A DNA stretch of 64,000 nucleotides, taken from Nitrospira sp. Its GTDB lineage: Bacteria; Nitrospirota; Nitrospiria; Nitrospirales; Nitrospiraceae. The notes beneath the pieces are model-generated. The model did no database searches and had not been told where the DNA came from. It saw nothing but the letters and a program-made list of their open reading frames with translations. The first letter of the stretch is position 1. Every line of letters begins with the position of its first letter. The position numbers and the translations under genes are program-made. Positions 62,350-64,000 of this stretch are shown here, in pieces. The stretch spans positions 526,522 to 590,521 of the forward strand of contig JACOEM010000002.1 in the NCBI GenBank assembly GCA_024998565.1, read 5' to 3'.

Positions 62350-62751
62350 CCAGTATTGTTCAGGACATCCGTGATGAAGATGTGAAGACAGCAGGCGAGC
62401 CAATCTGTCCGGGTGCCAAAATCTCATACATAGATTTGTAGCGGCACCGTGCTCGCAGTTGCCGTATGGGAGACCAGGGTTGCTCGTCTGGTAATCCGAC
62501 TGAATATCGAAAAGCGACTCGATCAGTTCAACATCTGTTGCAAGAGACAGTGTGCGCGGTATCGTCTGATGCAGTTTCGTTTGCGCTCCAACACTTCACT
62601 CATCAGTACCCGCAGAGATCCTCCTCTCCGATTCCAGCCCCAGAGCCTCCTTCCTTCGTCACCCCTTTTTGCTCTTTCCCTCCGTTCCGCCAGAAAAACA
62701 TAGAGATGAATAAGAGAGTGTGGCTCTCTCAGACCAGCTCTTGCCCATTCT
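62350..62751. other. Non-coding region downstream of the orphan IS3 gene
   Basis: No gene with a plausible start is seen on either strand. It may be the decayed remainder of the insertion element. A short hairpin near its right end could terminate the minus-strand lipoprotein gene. Confidence 0.5.
62713..62729 (-). terminator. Weak hairpin after the minus-strand lipoprotein gene
   Basis: AGAGAG (62713-62718) and CTCTCT (62724-62729) enclose a 5-base loop. On the minus strand it lies 23 bases beyond the lipoprotein stop; a T-rich stretch follows at a distance. The stem is short, so the call is tentative. Confidence 0.3.
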
Positions 62752-63126
62752 CTATACTTTGGGCTGGTCCGTTTCCGGAATGCATTCCTGTGGCATGAGT
62801 TCGCCGCCATGGAAATGGGACACCTGTCTCCATTTCTGGAGCACGGCCTTGTCGTCGAAAGTGAGGAGATACTGTTCGCACCACATTCCGGGTGCGGTCA
62901 GACGGTTCCCGGACTGTTGCTCGCGCAATTCATACACCCACACGGTGGCTCCGCCTTCATCCTGTCGAACAGTCTTGGGAGCGCCTAGTTTCTCCCGCAC
63001 CTGGGCTTGAGTGGCCCACCCCTTGGCGGAATCCAGATAGGCCGCTTCCCGGTTCTGAAAATGGCTGCATGCCGCGAGCAGCATGGAGATGATGACGAGG
63101 CTGAGCGACCGACTGATCTGTATCAT
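62752..63126 (-). CDS. Small outer-membrane lipoprotein (SmpA/OmlA-like fold)
   Basis: 124 residues. The signal peptide ends in the lipobox 'LLAAC', so the mature protein starts with a lipid-bearing Cys. 'TQAQVREKLGAPKTVR' is the short BON/SmpA-like motif found in BamE-type lipoproteins. GGGAGG lies five bases before the ATG. It may be an envelope-assembly protein, but the fold call is tentative. Confidence 0.7.
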   Translation of the reverse strand: MIQISRSLSLVIISMLLAACSHFQNREAAYLDSAKGWATQAQVREKLGAPKTVRQDEGGATVWVYELREQQSGNRLTAPGMWCEQYLLTFDDKAVLQKWRQVSHFHGGELMPQECIPETDQPKV

Positions 63127-63384
63127 GTTGCCTCCCGATTCGACTGGGATCCGTTTTTGCCACCCGCTTGTCTGGCAGGGGATTGTACACGGATAGCGGG
63201 GGCGCGTCTTCTTTGGAGAAGATTTCCTGCACCGTCCCTGGTCTCCGTGAGTCCGAGGCGGCAGACTATTCGTGGGGGTGTGTGAGGCCGTACCGAATCT
63301 GAAGAAGAGCGAGCGGGGAGAAGGCGCAACTTAGGCGTGAGATCAGATCACGAGCTGACGAGATGGGGGAGAAATGCGGAGCAA

Positions 63385-63576
63385 TCAGACGGCTTTTTTA
63401 ACCAGGCCGGACCGCAGGCAACGCGTGCAAACCCGAATGCGCAAGGCCGACCCGTTTACCAGCGCCTTCACTCGCTGCAGGTTGGGATTGAAGACGCGCT
63501 TCGTCTTGTTGTTTGCGTGGCTGACGTTATTACCGGTTTGATGCTTTTTCCCACAGAGATCACAGGCAAATGCCAC
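63385..63576 (-). CDS. rpmB: 50S ribosomal protein L28
   Basis: 63 residues, clearly L28: '[20 protein letters not shown]' then '[12 protein letters not shown]' and '[10 protein letters not shown]'. It has the zinc-binding Cys pairs of the Cys-plus form. The start is GTG, with AAGGAG upstream. It is a housekeeping gene and marks the end of the accessory locus. Confidence 0.95.
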   Translation of the reverse strand: MAFACDLCGKKHQTGNNVSHANNKTKRVFNPNLQRVKALVNGSALRIRVCTRCLRSGLVKKAV

Positions 63577-63734
63577 GGCCCTACTCCTTTGTTGCGGCGT
63601 CTTTCAACGACTAGTCCTTGGATGGGAGGGGATGCTACCATAGCGTCACAGGTCATGACAAGCTGCTGAGGTGAATTCTCCCTACCAGGATGCCCTCTCC
63701 CGCTCGCGCCGCTCACTCCACTGAGGTTGCAGAT

Positions 63735-63992
63735 ATGGATCAGGTCACGCTCATCGGATTGCTGGCAGGGACCCTCACCACCATCGCGTTCATTCCTCAG
63801 CTGCAACAGACCTGGCGCACTCGTTCCGCCCAGGATGTGTCGCTGGGAATGTTGCTCACCTTCGTGACCGGGGTCTTTCTCTGGCTGATCTACGGGCTTA
63901 TGCTCGGCGCCTTGCCCATTATTCTGGCGAATGTCGTGACCCTGGTGTTGACCCTGGCGATTCTCATCCTGAAGCTCCGGTATCGCTCGTAG
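63735..63992 (+). CDS. SemiSWEET-type sugar transporter (MtN3/PQ-loop)
   Basis: 85 residues, three transmembrane helices. The PQ motif sits in 'TTIAFIPQLQQTWRT', followed by 'VSLGMLLTFVTGVFLWLIYG', the usual SemiSWEET pattern. These small proteins dimerise and carry sugars or related solutes across the inner membrane. The ATG at 63735 was chosen over an earlier start in the same frame because it opens the first helix. It is divergent from the L28 gene. Confidence 0.88.
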   Translation: MDQVTLIGLLAGTLTTIAFIPQLQQTWRTRSAQDVSLGMLLTFVTGVFLWLIYGLMLGALPIILANVVTLVLTLAILILKLRYRS

Positions 63993-64000
63993 GGGCTGCA

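Noticed and set aside
1-64000. tRNA, rRNA or CRISPR features
   Set aside because: No cloverleaf-like TTCGA context, rRNA core or regularly spaced repeats were seen by eye on either strand.

Overview
The window is an exopolysaccharide / surface-glycan biosynthesis locus from a Gram-negative bacterium. The two best clues are an exosortase with a PEP-CTERM-type substrate whose sorting motif reads 'LPGT', and the mix of nonulosonic-acid genes with a fused Wzz/BY-kinase chain-length protein. This looks like Nitrospira (Nitrospirota), but that is an inference from gene content and motif style; no 16S gene is present. Nearly all genes lie on the + strand, and many overlap by 1-17 bases, so long polycistronic units are likely.

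Layout. 1-8.4 kb: the tail of a Wzt-type ABC exporter ATPase, a FemAB-like acyltransferase, two PhyH-type Fe/2-oxoglutarate oxygenases, an MBL-fold hydrolase, a sugar N-formyltransferase, a zinc-ribbon methyltransferase and a DegT/StrS aminotransferase. This fits synthesis of a modified (N-formylated, methylated) amino sugar. 8.6-14.6 kb: an acyl-editing block of MBOAT O-acyltransferase, AlgX/AlgJ-like partner, ceramidase-like protein and CocE/NonD hydrolase. 14.6-21.2 kb: GT2, then nonulosonate module A (NeuB with SAF domain, D-2-hydroxyacid dehydrogenase, NeuC, NeuA) and an AsnB-type amidotransferase. 21.3-25.9 kb: a tightly coupled cassette of SDR, small-molecule kinase, FAH-fold enzyme, Gfo/Idh oxidoreductase and methyltransferase. 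25.9-30.3 kb: nonulosonate module B (second NeuA, hexapeptide acetyltransferase, SAF-less NeuB, SDR, and an unusual KdsC-like phosphatase/GmhA-like isomerase fusion).

30.4-45.6 kb: glycan assembly genes (four or five GT-B glycosyltransferases, one with a G10 tract, a Wzy-like polymerase/ligase, acetyltransferase, epimerase, two methyltransferases, a second AsnB, a NodB deacetylase and a GNAT-like protein). 45.9-49.0 kb: an SGNH hydrolase and, on the minus strand, a secreted pectate-lyase-like protein behind a strong sigma-54 promoter match. 49.4-60.9 kb: the exosortase block (ExoA-like GT2, a FemAB-like gene that reads in frame without a stop into a PEP-CTERM protein, exosortase, VanZ-LamG protein, aminotransferase, a fused phosphoglycosyl transferase/UDP-sugar 4,6-dehydratase, and a Wzc-like chain-length protein with a degenerate kinase domain), closed by a rho-independent terminator. 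61-64 kb: unrelated flanking DNA with a PRC-barrel protein, an orphan IS3 orfA, a lipoprotein, ribosomal protein L28 and a SemiSWEET transporter.

Together the genes would make nucleotide- and CMP-activated sugars, decorate them (formyl, acetyl, acyl, methyl, amide), polymerise and export the glycan, and sort PEP-CTERM proteins. No tRNA, rRNA or CRISPR was seen.
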